The notes beneath the pieces are model-generated. The model saw nothing but the letters and a program-made list of their open reading frames with translations. It did not search any database and was not told the DNA's origin. DNA of 64,000 nucleotides from Novakomyces olei (lineage: Eukaryota > Ascomycota > Novakomycetes > Novakomycetales > Novakomycetaceae). This document shows, piece by piece, positions 35,829 through 46,299 of this stretch. The stretch covers positions 124,001-188,000 of the forward strand of contig JADEYG010000012.1 of NCBI GenBank assembly GCA_016906335.1, read 5' to 3'. Positions within the stretch are counted from its first letter, which is position 1, and every line of letters starts with the position of its first letter. The position numbers were made by a program, and so were the translations under genes.

Positions 35829-37243
35829 ATGGACTTGGACGCGTTACGGTCGCAAGTCCCGTCGCAGTACGCGTCGTACTTGACGCATACAAACGCGGCT
35901 GGTATTCCAACTGGCGTTCCCGCCAGCGTGATCTCGCAGCTGCCCACACAGTACCAGGGCGTAGCGAGCCAGTTTGGCGTTGTCGCCAGCGCCACTGGCA
36001 GCAGTGCTACGCCGGCTCAGACGGGCGCCCTCGCTACTGCCAGCAGCGCCAGTGGCGCTGCTGGGCCTACAGACACGTCTACGCTCGGGCAGATAAGGCA
36101 CGCTTTTTCGAGCCCCAACAATTGTGTTCACAGCAACTGTAATTCCCTGGATCTTTTTTTAATACTTATTTGTTTGAACCAATATTATATTTTTTGAATA
36201 TTGATTTGTTTGAATATTGATTTGTTTGAATATTGATTTGTTTGAATATTGATTTGTTTGGATGTTGCTTTTTTTGTTGCTTTGTTTGACAATTATTTCT
36301 TTGAATATTGCTTCATTTGAATATTGCTCTTTTATTTTAATTAAATTGCTGTTCCAAATGCTAACAACAGGGTGCCGCATTCCGGCAGGCATACTCATAC
36401 TTATCGGCGTTATTGCACGTGAGTTTGATCAATTTTCTTCACGCTATTACAACAATATACACTTTAGTTTACGCTATCGAGTGGTTTCTGTTCAAGACTA
36501 ATTCAATAGTGGTGGCAATCATATTCTGCTCTCGGTTCTGCTGCTGTGGAACTGAATCGCGCAAACGGCGGCAAAAAGCTGCAAACGATGTGGCCGACGA
36601 GGCTTTGCAAAACCAGGCACGGACCCGTGCCGATGCTATTGGCCTGCAGACGTTTCATCCACCGCCTCCAAGCTATGCCCCGGACGAGAAAAACTATTCT
36701 CTTGTGAGCCGGGAAGTGTCACCAGCAAAATCAAATGATCGTGAAAGATTACTCGCAAGCCCACCTAGAGCACCTTTGAATTTCGACAATGAGGTTGATT
36801 TGGATGACGGGGACGATGACAGTATTTCTTCACGCAAGGCAGTTTCGCCTTCACGAACATTTGATTATAATTCATCACGGCAGATGAATGCAGGGCAACC
36901 AACCAGCTATTCTGCCTCCAATGTACAGCCTCGAGGTCTCGCTAGTTTCGGGACTCCTCCACCACGTTATGAGCCGCCATCAGGCCAACCTGATCCTTAT
37001 AATAATAGGCTGCCAGTACGGCCGCAAATGCGGCCAATTGCCCCAAAGACCCCATGGCGGCCTTCTTCTTCTATGACTTCACAACAGCGACAAGCTCGGC
37101 CCAGTCCTAATAATTTTAACAATAACATCAGCAACAACAATAATGGGAGCGGAGGCCTCGATTTCGTACCAATGGGTCAGCGGCCGAAATACCGGCCTCG
37201 GATGGCGGATTTTTACAGGGATTCTAGCAATGCTCGGTTTTAA
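35829..37243 (+). CDS. Putative single-pass plasma-membrane protein with PxY-rich tail
   Basis: Proposed exons are 35829-36138, 36371-36418 and 36510-37243 (363 residues, phases consistent). The first 100 residues are Ser/Thr/Ala-rich. The membrane helix is assembled across intron 2: RIPAGILILIGVIA-LVAIIF, followed by CSRFCCCG and a basic stop-transfer RKRRQK. The cytosolic tail has PPPPSYAPDE, ERLLASPP, GTPPPRYEPP and Asn-rich runs. No signal peptide is visible, so a 5' exon may be missing. Intron 2 could instead end at TTTAG 36454, which would insert YAIEWFLFKTNSI. The donor of intron 1 (GTAATT) is also weak. The family is unrecognised; the layout resembles fungal wall-sensor or Rcr-like proteins. 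Confidence 0.55.
36196..36262. repeat. 16-base tandem repeat inside intron 1
   Basis: Four copies of approximately TGAATATTGATTTGTT, followed by degenerate copies to about 36330. Confidence 0.9.
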
Positions 37244-37593
37244 TGGTGAATGTTAATGTTAGCAGCATGGCGTGATGTGTATATGGAAATTGTGCGCTCG
37301 AGGTTTAATTCTTTTTGTTAAGCAATGATATCATTTCCGATTTGGATTAGGTTTGAATAACAATTATGCTCTAGGCGAGTTATTGTAAATTTGTTGCGTG
37401 AAATATCCATTGTCGGCATAAATGTGTACAAGAAAAAAGAGTCGCAAATAAAGATTAGTCAAACAAGACTGCAAAGCCAAGTGTATTAAGCTTCTGCTCA
37501 AATTACTACTTGATCATGTTCACGTCTATAATCTAAAGTTTTGTAACAGTTCCATGTCATAACGATGCAGAATAATTCATGTCTATGTATGCA
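37244..37593. other. Convergent intergenic region
   Basis: Between two 3' ends. Nothing recognised. Confidence 0.4.
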
Positions 37594-38717
37594 TCAAAGC
37601 TCGTCCCGCACTTGCCCTCGCGAAAATGCGTGCCGGATATCTGGACGTCAGCAAAAGCATAAAAAAAAAAAATAGCACGATTGATAAAGCTCCGTGTAAA
37701 TTCTCTTCCACATACCCTTCTGAAACTCGGCCGATGCCGACACTGGAAGCACCACATTCCATGTTATAAAAAGATCGCCAAAACTATTGGACGGCTCATT
37801 CGCCTCGGAATCCCATCTCGGCATTCCCTCACCCTTCACGCGCTCTACTTCGCCAGGCTGAACGGTTTTACCCGCAGGCCGAGTGAGTTTTATCGTCCGT
37901 CCATCCAAATGCTTCAGATCCACACTCCAGCCGCCAAGTAATGCGTCCTGCACAGAAATAACTTGACTGCGGAACAAATTTTCGCCTTTTCGTAGCCAGC
38001 CTTGCTCGCGTGCATTTTGCTTATTTTCGTTATCGGCCTCGGTGAATTTAAATATTAAATCACCCGTCTCCCAGTCGGGACTTTCATCAGCCTCACCTTC
38101 GTACACTACTGTGAAGCCGTCGGGTGCTCCTCGCGGTACTGCAATCTCATACTTGTCACGTTCCCGTACGACTTTATCGCCATTGCAGCGCGGACAAGCG
38201 TGCTTGATAATAGCGCCCTTGCCATTACACGCTGTACACGTAGTCTGCACGTTTTGAATAAAGCCTGGAGCCAGCATATGCCTTATAGTCTTGACACCAT
38301 GGCCAGAACACTCGCTGCAACTGACTCGCGCTTGGTCTCGAGGGTATTTCGGGTCGATTCCTTCACCGGCACATTTATTACACAGCTGCTGGCGCTCAAC
38401 ATTTATACTGACACTGCCACCGTTGTAAAACATGTCCAAATCAATGGCTAAATGTGTCTCTGCATTGGGGCCTTTCCTGACTTGCTGCTGTTGCCTGTGG
38501 CCAAAGAACCTGGCAAACATGTCGAACGGATCATGATGGCCCGAAGCAGGCTGGCCCTGTGCATGACGCTTTACCCCTTCTTCACCATGCTGATTATAAA
38601 TTGTACGCTTCTCACTGTCTATAAGGACTTCATACGCTTCTGCGACCTGCACAAAGTTTTCATGAGCGCTCTCATCGCCGCTGTGTTGTTAGTGACGGGA
38701 ATAGGTGAATAGCATCG

Positions 38718-38748
<31 letters not shown>

Positions 38749-39055
38749 AATAAAAAAAAAATTAAAAAAAATTGAACTGAACTGATTTGAATTCAAACAA
38801 AAATGAAGGTCATCACTTACGGGTTCTTGTCAGGGTGGAACTTTTTTGAGAGTCTCCGGTATGCACGTTTAATTTCACTATCTGACGCGTCGCGCTGCAG
38901 ACCTAGAACCTGATAAAATCGTTAATACATGTGACACGTGTCGAAAAACGACAAAGTGTATCGTGACTGCTGCATACCTTATAATAGTCGGCATCCGCCC
39001 AAGCACACAGGGCGAACAAGGCCGTTATTAATATGCACAAAAGTCTAATATGCAT
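37594..39055 (-). CDS. SCJ1: ER-lumenal DnaJ co-chaperone Scj1
   Basis: Four exons, 39055-38978, 38909-38821, 38680-37716 and 37640-37594, give 392 residues. A signal peptide ([16 protein letters not shown]) leads directly into the J domain [13 protein letters not shown] with FHPDKNP (HPD intact). Four CxxCxGxG-type zinc motifs follow: [24 protein letters not shown] and CPRCNGD. The last exon has only 15 codons and ends GQVRDEL, an HDEL/KDEL-class ER retrieval signal as in Scj1. Scj1 works with BiP/Kar2 in folding and ER-associated degradation. Reading through intron 3 would replace the last 15 residues with a Phe/Cys-rich tail without RDEL. Intron 2 holds an AAAT array. Confidence 0.94.
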
Positions 39056-39369
39056 CCTCCATGCCCAATCACTGCGACGCTTTCAAATGAAAATAAAGTG
39101 TACGTTAAAGGCCTCCGAGGCTCGTCACAATTAATATGCGCTTTATGTATTATACAGTACCATGACAATTTTAATATTTGTAAATATATAAACTGAAACT
39201 TTAAATTATTGTGAATATAATTAATAAGTAAGCCTATGATCCTATATTAAAATGATAATTGCTCTCATCAGACAAAGAGCAGGCGCGAAAACTATTTACA
39301 TTAATTGTATCTGTGCCGACCATTTGGCCAACACATTCTATGCTTCGACAAACGTTCAAGCCCCCTCAT
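39056..39369. other. Intergenic region upstream of SCJ1
   Basis: SCJ1 promoter and the ISC1 3' end. AT-rich, nothing else recognised. Confidence 0.4.
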
Positions 39370-41074
39370 TTACGTTTGATTGTTCGTCAACGGTGATAAT
39401 TTCGCCTGGTTTTTCCGATACAATTCCAATTCTTGAGCAAACTCTGCCATAACACGCAGCTCCCAACGTCCAAACAGGAGACCAATCATGAACCCGTTCA
39501 CTGTTCCCAGTATCCCAACGCAAACAGCGACAAATGAAAGCACAAATGAAACAACAGCAGTATTCCTGACAGGAGGAATCCAAATAGATCCTAGAAGCAG
39601 TCCGATTATTACAGGAATCGTAAGGCCGAGATGCAATAGTCGCAAATAGTAATGCCTTTCTTCTCGGCGTGTATACGCACACCTTAACGAATCGACATGC
39701 CTCCATAGCCGAGCATCAAGACCAGTATTCGCCGCCGAGTCTCCTCTCTCTATGTTCAGCACGACATACAGACCAAAATGGTCTGAATAAGAGACTCCTA
39801 AGTCTTGAATTCGTTCTGTAAAAACTACTGTAGCCTCTTGTGCTTTTGTGCTTTGTGGATCATGGAAGACATAATCGTAGCGTCGAGCCCTTCGTTCACA
39901 CTTTAACCTCCACGTATTGAGTCGACTGTCGCAAGTGCAACCTTCCTGCTCCACACATTTCAACTCGTACGCATCGTCAGTTCCACCTTGCATTAAAGCC
40001 GCATTGGGTGGAGCTTCATCGCTACTCGAATGCTGGGATATATCATCGGCATGGGCAGAAGCCCACGTGTCTGCCACACCGCCTACGCTCTGTACAAGCT
40101 CGGGACATGTTGATCCAGGATGGCTATTGAAATCGCCGCCCTTTTGTTAGAGAACGATTACGATGAAGCAAAAATTAAATAATAAATAATAAATAATAAA
40201 TAATAAATAATAAATAATAAATAATAAATAATAAATAATAAATAATAAATAATAAATAATAAATAATAAATAATAAATAATAAATAATAAATAATAAATA
40301 ATAAATAATAAATAATAAATAGTAAAAAATAGATAATAGATAATAAACAAAAAAACGGATAAAGCGAAAGGCCAATAAAGGCGAATTATAAACATAAACA
40401 TAAATATAAATATAAATACAAATACAAATATATTATAATGAATTGAAAAGCCAATTCCCATTGAAACATCAAGCTTACTGCAATAACAATATGACCGCGT
40501 TCTACAGCCGTACGTAAAAGCTTCCCCATTTGAAAGGCCTGGGCGACACGATGGTACTCATACGAGTCTACTACCTCTCCATAAGGCGCATGTAGCTAAA
40601 AATGAGTAAGAAAAAGACACCAGAAACAAAAACGTACATGAGTGTTAAAGGCTTCAATGATGGATCCGCTAGGGTGCTGAATTGTAGCGCTAGCCACGCC
40701 CTTACCCACATACCAGTCGCCGCGGAAAAAAGCTTGCGGCCGACCGTTAAGGCGATAAGGAGTCATACTAGCGTCAATGATGGGCCAGCGACTTAAAATA
40801 ACAAGACCTCCGCCCATAATTCCAGAGTAGTAAAACTGAGAGTAGGGCAAATGTTCCGAAGCAGTGCTAGCGATCCATTCGTAGTCATCATGAACCCAAA
40901 CTTCTTGCAATAGAACAATGTCATACAAGTCGCTGGCGGCAATTGCTCGGCCAATGGCCCGTAGACGCTGCTCACGCAGCTTTGAGACCAGCCAAAGCCC
41001 CCTGCCGTGTAAGAAATATTTACATTATATTTCGTTTACCAGCAATTGAGCGATAGCACCCGAACCGTCGACAT
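39370..41074 (-). CDS. ISC1: Inositol phosphosphingolipid phospholipase C (neutral sphingomyelinase type)
   Basis: Four exons, 41074-41040, 41001-40638, 40595-40479 and 40140-39370, give 428 residues. Introns are 38, 42 and 338 bases; the last ends in AAAAG and contains the AAATAAT array. It is a Mg-dependent enzyme of the DNase I fold that cleaves inositol phosphosphingolipids to ceramide. Motifs: LSLNCWGLWLVSKLREQR, LLQEVW (catalytic Glu), YSGIMGGGLVILSRWPI, the P-loop-like RPQAFFRGDWYVGKG, FNTHLHAPYG, GGDFNSHP and YSDHFGLYVV (catalytic His). Two C-terminal membrane helices (LTIPVIIGLLLGSIW and VVSFVLSFVAVCVGIL) and FGRWELRVMAEF fit Isc1/Css1. Complete. Confidence 0.95.
40179..40325. repeat. 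Heptanucleotide array (AAATAAT)n, about 20 units, in ISC1 intron 3
   Basis: Nearly perfect, followed at 40390-40432 by ATAAACATAAAT/ATACAAAT short repeats. Both strands carry long artificial frames. Confidence 0.95.
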
Positions 41075-41358
41075 GCGATACGCTTTATTCCATTGGATTG
41101 GTCAATACTAATGCTCCACGCCTTCTCTCTACACTTTACATCGAACTAAGAAGCTAGTTATAATTTAAATACCTTATGATCCATATTTACCAGGTATAGT
41201 ATCGTTATATACTTGGATTTTGTGTATAATGCTTGATTTACATGTATACTGGAAAAAATAAATTTAAAAAATAAATTTAGGGAATATTTCAAAGATATGA
41301 ACCACACATTGCTGATATCGCAAGTTGTGGACCAGCAAGACTGCAATACTCATCCTTG

Positions 41359-42498
41359 TTAGGACGACTCGTCTCGCAGATAATCAAGGTTGAGTCGAGC
41401 AATTTCGAGCAATTCTTCAAGCGCGCCTCGTGGCAGAGATCGTCCATTATCCAATGATACCAAGGCAATTGGAACTGATCGCTTTTTCGTATTGCGTTTG
41501 TGCTGTTTTATATGTCCAGATTCATGCTTAGATTCGGTTCTGTTGTCAAGCAGCAGTGGCTCTTGTAAAACATTGACACTACTTTCTTCATTTGCTTTTG
41601 CAACTGGATTTTTGCGAATTTTTACAGGAATCTTTGAAATGGCCCCGCCTTCGGCTGTTGAAGAAATTTCCGGGCTATTTGCGACTTTGCATGGCTCATC
41701 TTGAATTGGTTCAGCCGCGTGTTTTCTTGGAATTGCCTCTTCATTCTCTTGCAGCTGTGCTTGTGATTTAGACTTGGCTTTGGTCCCTTTAGGTTTGGTC
41801 CCTTTAGGCTTGGTCCCTTTAGGCTTGGCCATTTTGGGATGATTTTGCTCTCTGGTCTCCGTCCGCTTTTCCTGCTCTGTCTTTAATTCCAAAAATGATG
41901 GCGCAAAAGCGTCAGAGGGCTCATCTGCATAAAGCGGAACTTCAACAGGTCGCGAAGATGCAAGTTCTTCAATTGAATCTTGTGCTGATTCAACTTCCTG
42001 AGCCTTTTTGCTTTTGCTAGACGACTGATGTTCGCCTTCGGATTGAACTTTAGCTTTGCTCTCACCATTTTGCTTTACAGACTTGCTCTTTGCTTTTGCT
42101 TTCTTTTGTTTAATAGTGCAGGACCCTGTGCCTTTAGCTTTGGGCTGCGTCTCATCTGCTCCCTTTGGTTTTGCAACGCTCCCGCTCGTTTCAGACGGAA
42201 ACAAAGCTTCCGACTCAACAGACGGAGCAGAAGTCTGTGGGGCACTTTCAGTCTCACACGAATAAAACTCATCGCCATCTGTGACTTCATTTTCAGGACT
42301 TTCAAATTCAATCTTTATATCCTCCGGTGCAACCGACGCCCTAAACTTGCGGCCCTGTTGGTCGTGATGGTCAACGGCCATTATGCGCTTTGATTGGACG
42401 GTCGACTGGCGTTCGCCTCCCTTGTGAAGCCTTTCATTCAAATCATCAACTAGGTTGGCCACAAGATCCTGGATCATTTTATCAAGAGTATATTCCAT
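41359..42498 (-). CDS. Lys/Glu/Ser-rich protein of unknown function
   Basis: Intronless frame of 379 residues from ATG 42498 (MEYTLDKMIQDLVANLVDDL); the frame continues upstream only with GTG. The N-terminal 30 residues form an amphipathic helix. The middle is low complexity: KAKAKSKSVK, a threefold KPKGT repeat (41784-41834) and acidic/Ser patches. The C-terminus has a second helix (ALEELLEIARLNLDYLRDE). The basic composition suggests a nuclear or nucleolar protein. No domain recognised. Frame length and biased but non-repetitive codons support coding. Confidence 0.6.
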   Translation of the reverse strand: MEYTLDKMIQDLVANLVDDLNERLHKGGERQSTVQSKRIMAVDHHDQQGRKFRASVAPEDIKIEFESPENEVTDGDEFYSCETESAPQTSAPSVESEALFPSETSGSVAKPKGADETQPKAKGTGSCTIKQKKAKAKSKSVKQNGESKAKVQSEGEHQSSSKSKKAQEVESAQDSIEELASSRPVEVPLYADEPSDAFAPSFLELKTEQEKRTETREQNHPKMAKPKGTKPKGTKPKGTKAKSKSQAQLQENEEAIPRKHAAEPIQDEPCKVANSPEISSTAEGGAISKIPVKIRKNPVAKANEESSVNVLQEPLLLDNRTESKHESGHIKQHKRNTKKRSVPIALVSLDNGRSLPRGALEELLEIARLNLDYLRDESS

Positions 42499-42798
42499 TA
42501 CACGACGGCCATGCTTCGAGTCGTTCACATATAAAATCCTCCCCCTGTTGCAAAGGAGCCTAGGCGGAGGTTCAAACTGATGTCTGTAATGGCTGCTATT
42601 TATTTAACAGTTGATGTCTCCAATCTAAGTGTTATTCGCCCTCATTTGCTGTCAGGCAAATTGAAACTCCGCCTTTTCCATTTTCTCTCCAATTCTAACA
42701 ATCATATGCATTCAGCAGCGACGACGTCTAGACGCGTAGGCTGTGCTTCATAATCTGTCACTCGGAACAATTTATGATATGAGCAATGAAACCATGTC
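42499..42798. promoter_or_regulatory. Divergent promoter region
   Basis: Between two genes of unknown function. Nothing recognised beyond AT-rich tracts. Confidence 0.4.
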
Positions 42799-44133
42799 AT
42801 GACAGAGGCAGAGAATCGTCCAAGCGTGTCCCTACCAAGCGGAAAGCCTGTCTTTGCACTTTACTATCTAAGCCAGGCCCGTTCTTATATGGTGCTTACT
42901 CACGATGCAATGATCCGTGCCTGCTGCTTTGATATTGTTGACGCCTTATCACTCGGCGTTAGCGGGTTCGCCTTGGCTGTAGAGTCAGGAGAGCCATCGG
43001 AGAGAGTTTTCTTGGAAGCAATGTACTGTGCGGCCGAGATGGTCTCCTCTTTAAATCATACTAAAAGCTCTTCAGTCAGAGGCAATTCGTCCTTTGTAAT
43101 ACTAGTTTGTATACTACACAGCGCCTTTTCTTTACTCGGCAACGAGCAAGCGCTCGAGGATTGTGTTGTGAGAAACGCAATGTCAAAAGTACAGTACAGG
43201 TGCCGTCGGCGTCGGGGCCGTCGGCGAGAGAAGGCACAGCAAGAGCATCTTGCTGGCCAGCCTTTGCTTTATATTATACGTGACCCGCTACACAGACAGG
43301 AGGCAAATGCGAAAAGTATACGACGCTTGACCACGAAACTGGCACACAAGGACGCGGCAGTTTTAGCGTTGGACGATAGCCTTTTGAGCCTAGACACCGA
43401 CAACGATGAAGTAGTACGCATTCTTAAATCTACAGGCTCAAACAAAGATAATTTGTCATTAGAATCCGAGATGGCACAGCTGTCGCAACGTGGAATCCGC
43501 CTAACTCTTTGTGTCGGCACAATCATTGCAGATTCACAAGACCAAGAAGGCAAAACTGGACAGAATTTGCCAAAAGGCAGTTTCAGTACAAAGTGGGCCA
43601 CTTGCCTACGAGTCAAACCGCACAGAGTGTTACTGATGAGCTGGAACGGCTTCGAACAGGGCGATTACTTGTGTCCAAGGCTGAATCCCGTACTGGAAGG
43701 TGTACGTACGGCTAATGACTGCTCACTGGTCGACCTGCTCCGACTTTGCCCGCATAATGGGTTTGCTGCTTTGACGAGGAACCTTGTAGCCTGCTTTCGC
43801 GGGATAAAACCTGCTGACAGCCTGGTTTGCATTTACCATCCTTTGCATGTACAGCAGGAGCAACAGCAGTACTTTGTTATTCACTCCTTCACTTTGCGTG
43901 ATATTGCAGCGAGTCTACAACTGGATGATTTTGCCGAGTTTAGGTTTTATTTGCGCGACGGCCAAACATTGCACTTTGTCCCTTTTCCTGCTGGGCTCCG
44001 GCAGGCGTCTGAGATTCGGCTTGTATTGGACACGGGCGAGACGATTACGAGCACTTCTATTGGCCTGGTTCCAAACCTGCCCTTGGTTCGGAACAGTGTT
44101 ACAAGTGCCTGTTGTATACTGCAAGCGGACTAG
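42799..44133 (+). CDS. Protein of unknown function, 444 residues
   Basis: Continuous frame from ATG 42799 (MTEAENRPSVSLPSGKPVF). Globular composition: a helical first 120 residues, a very basic patch (about 130-150, RCRRRRGRRREKAQQ), then mixed alpha/beta sequence with SWNGFEQGDYLCPRLN and YFVIHSFTLRDIAA. I do not recognise the family. The 3' end is uncertain. A possible GTATAC donor at about 44115 and AGCAG acceptor at 44143 would replace the last few residues by a tail continuing to about 44250 (SISDGYKANYIGLYDSG), but that intron would be only about 31 bases, below the shortest one placed here. Confidence 0.62.
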   Translation: MTEAENRPSVSLPSGKPVFALYYLSQARSYMVLTHDAMIRACCFDIVDALSLGVSGFALAVESGEPSERVFLEAMYCAAEMVSSLNHTKSSSVRGNSSFVILVCILHSAFSLLGNEQALEDCVVRNAMSKVQYRCRRRRGRRREKAQQEHLAGQPLLYIIRDPLHRQEANAKSIRRLTTKLAHKDAAVLALDDSLLSLDTDNDEVVRILKSTGSNKDNLSLESEMAQLSQRGIRLTLCVGTIIADSQDQEGKTGQNLPKGSFSTKWATCLRVKPHRVLLMSWNGFEQGDYLCPRLNPVLEGVRTANDCSLVDLLRLCPHNGFAALTRNLVACFRGIKPADSLVCIYHPLHVQQEQQQYFVIHSFTLRDIAASLQLDDFAEFRFYLRDGQTLHFVPFPAGLRQASEIRLVLDTGETITSTSIGLVPNLPLVRNSVTSACCILQAD

Positions 44134-44506
44134 AAAAAAAGCAGTGTGCTTAAAGCAAGTATTAGTGATGGATATAAGGCAAACTACATCGGCCTTTACG
44201 ATAGCGGCTGCCTTGACAGCAAAAGTAGGTACAGATTTAGTGCTAGAAAAAGATGACCTGCGTATAGCAATAACCATTCAAAAGCGAAATCCTGCTAATT
44301 GCAAAAGAAAGCGCGTAGACGGAAGCTTGATCGTGTAGTAATAAAGCCGATCATGCTAAAAATAAAATAACTAGTGTCTGGTAAACCGTTAAAAATCCGT
44401 ATAATTCCCGAAAAAGCACGTCATGAGCCCCGGAAAAGCTGGCTCCGTCTACAAAACTTTCGTCTACCAAACTTTGGGTGTGCCTGGCTCGTCAGAACAC
44501 TAGTCT
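44134..44506. other. Convergent intergenic region
   Basis: May contain a last exon of the 444-residue gene. No other feature. Confidence 0.4.
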
Positions 44507-44707
44507 TTAAACAATTGTAGATCGCTTACTTTGCTGTGTTAAAAGAAGACCGAACCGCTTCTTTAACGTGACACGCTGCCGGGAGTACTTGTCATCCGGT
44601 GAGAACCGTGCAGGGTGTGCGGACTTTGTTACTTGGCCGGCAGGAGTAAACTTTTTCAGCGTATATTGCCGTTTGCCATCGCTGTCCAGCGTATACATGA
44701 GATGCAT
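44507..44707 (-). CDS. NOP10: H/ACA snoRNP protein Nop10
   Basis: Intronless, 66 residues. Nop10 is a core subunit of H/ACA ribonucleoproteins, which pseudouridylate rRNA. The whole protein is family-typical: [19 protein letters not shown], then [20 protein letters not shown], then RFGLLLTQQ. Eukaryotic Nop10 normally lacks the archaeal zinc cysteines, and they are absent here. Confidence 0.98.
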   Translation of the reverse strand: MHLMYTLDSDGKRQYTLKKFTPAGQVTKSAHPARFSPDDKYSRQRVTLKKRFGLLLTQQSKRSTIV

Positions 44708-45245
44708 CTTGCCGTGTAAAATATTCGCAGCGCGCTCGAAAATAATTGTATTAACGATCTACAGTACACAGCTCTGCACATAATCTTACCACTCTGCACA
44801 AGTAATATACCTAATTTCTGATGCGCCTGGATCTGTATATCCTTACCAATTTATCGCCCGTACGCTTACTTGTACATTGACACATGCAGTGTTTACACAT
44901 GGAGAAATCATATACACGTTGCAGTTACAGACTGCCGAGGTCGTAAATGGTTTGGCCGCGGTTTACCACACTAAAGGATACTGCGATAATTCAACTATTG
45001 TATATTACCTCCATTAATTCTGCACAGTACTGTATCCTTTTTGGGTTGCATGCAAAAATGGCTGTTAACCGAACAAACGACCAAGACCACGCGTAAAAAA
45101 GTATTAATTAAGGCTGTTGCAAGAGCCAAGACCAGAAACCAAACGTAAACAGATAATAGTATATATACGTAACACGACAAAAAGAGCCTACAGTACAACC
45201 AATCAAAGACAAGAGAAACGTTTCCCGCGCAAGTGTCCAGGATTT
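44708..45245. other. Intergenic region
   Basis: NOP10 promoter and the 3' side of the Rcr1-like gene. No gene, tRNA or snoRNA could be recognised. Confidence 0.4.
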
Positions 45246-45881
45246 CTACCCCTTGCGAGCAGGCGGAGGGTAAGACGGGGGCGCATAATTAGGAGCAGAA
45301 GAGCCTGAGGCGTTGCCGCCAGGTGGTGGAGCATTGTAAGACTGCATCGGGTAAGACTGGTTCTGTGGATTGTAATTTCCGTAGCCCTGTTGTGGAGGCG
45401 GTGCATAGTACTGCCCGTGAAAATTGGGTTGCTGCCCTGGCGGCGCATATGGAGGTGGATTCCCCTAAACAGTTAGTCTTAATCGGCCGTAATACATCAA
45501 CATTATTGAACAATATTCTTGAGCAATATTCTTCTTGTTTTTGACCCGTCTGCTGTTGCCCTGTTTCCGCACAGTGTCTTTTGGCCAACAATCTTTTCTG
45601 GCTCAAACGTCTTTTCCTCTCACTCATTTACGATAGGTTTCCCACTTACAGTAACGGCACTCGGCGTTATCCAATTTGTGTACTTCATATTCTGCGAGCC
45701 CTGCTGCTTGCGACGACGGTTTATGCATCTATTATTATCAGCATTTCAGCGCAGGTATTTTGACTTACAAGATCATGAACCAGAGGAGAAATGCTGCGCC
45801 TACAAGGACGGCTAAAAGCACCCATCGTCCCCAGCCATACCAGTGGCCATAGTTATTGCCGCCATAGTAATAGTAAGGCAT
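45246..45881 (-). CDS. Rcr1/Rcr2-like membrane protein with PPxY motifs
   Basis: Three exons, 45881-45769, 45728-45650 and 45464-45246, give 136 residues. Introns are 40 bases (ending AATAG) and 185 bases (ending TTTAG). A short Tyr/Gly-rich lumenal end (MPYYYYGGNNYGHWYGWG) precedes one membrane helix (VLLAVLVGAAFLLWFMI). A basic cytosolic segment LCINRRRKQQGSQNMKYTNW fits the RRR-xG-xP/Y-xxW pattern of Rcr proteins. The tail is Pro/Tyr/Gln-rich with PPPYAPPG and APPSYPPP, binding sites for WW domains of Rsp5-type ubiquitin ligases. Rcr proteins affect sorting of plasma-membrane proteins and chitin deposition. Function inferred from the layout. Confidence 0.8.
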
Positions 45882-46299
45882 AATAAAGCGCTTGCTAAAG
45901 ACGAGATCAGTCGACTGAGAGTGTCAAAGAGAGTGAGTTGACGGCGGATGTCTGATCTTTGTTTGGAGAGCAGTCTGCGTGCGACGTATACGTCCCAGAA
46001 TAGTCGTCGTTCCTATATAATATTATTCATACAATTATCCCGTACTATGGATACGCACCTCACTATAGCCAAACACTCTTATAACATTATATACATTTCT
46101 ATTATGACATATACACTCTTATAACATTATACACACTTTTATAATCGCATTATATACATTTTTATTACAACATTATATCATAGCACCATATTAGTTCACT
46201 TATTCTACAGAGTTACCTTTTAAAAATAATCATAATATTGTGATGTACAAACTAGTATTATATTCGTAGTATTATATTCGCTGCGCTTCCTTCATATAG
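45882..46299. promoter_or_regulatory. Divergent promoter region RCR1-like / SWD3
   Basis: AT-rich. Imperfect direct repeats of CACTCTTATAACATTATA occur at about 46070-46140. No gene seen. Confidence 0.45.

Noticed and set aside
40147-40461. Long hydrophobic Tyr/Leu/Ile frame that looks like a membrane protein
   Set aside because: It is the AAATAAT array inside ISC1 intron 3.
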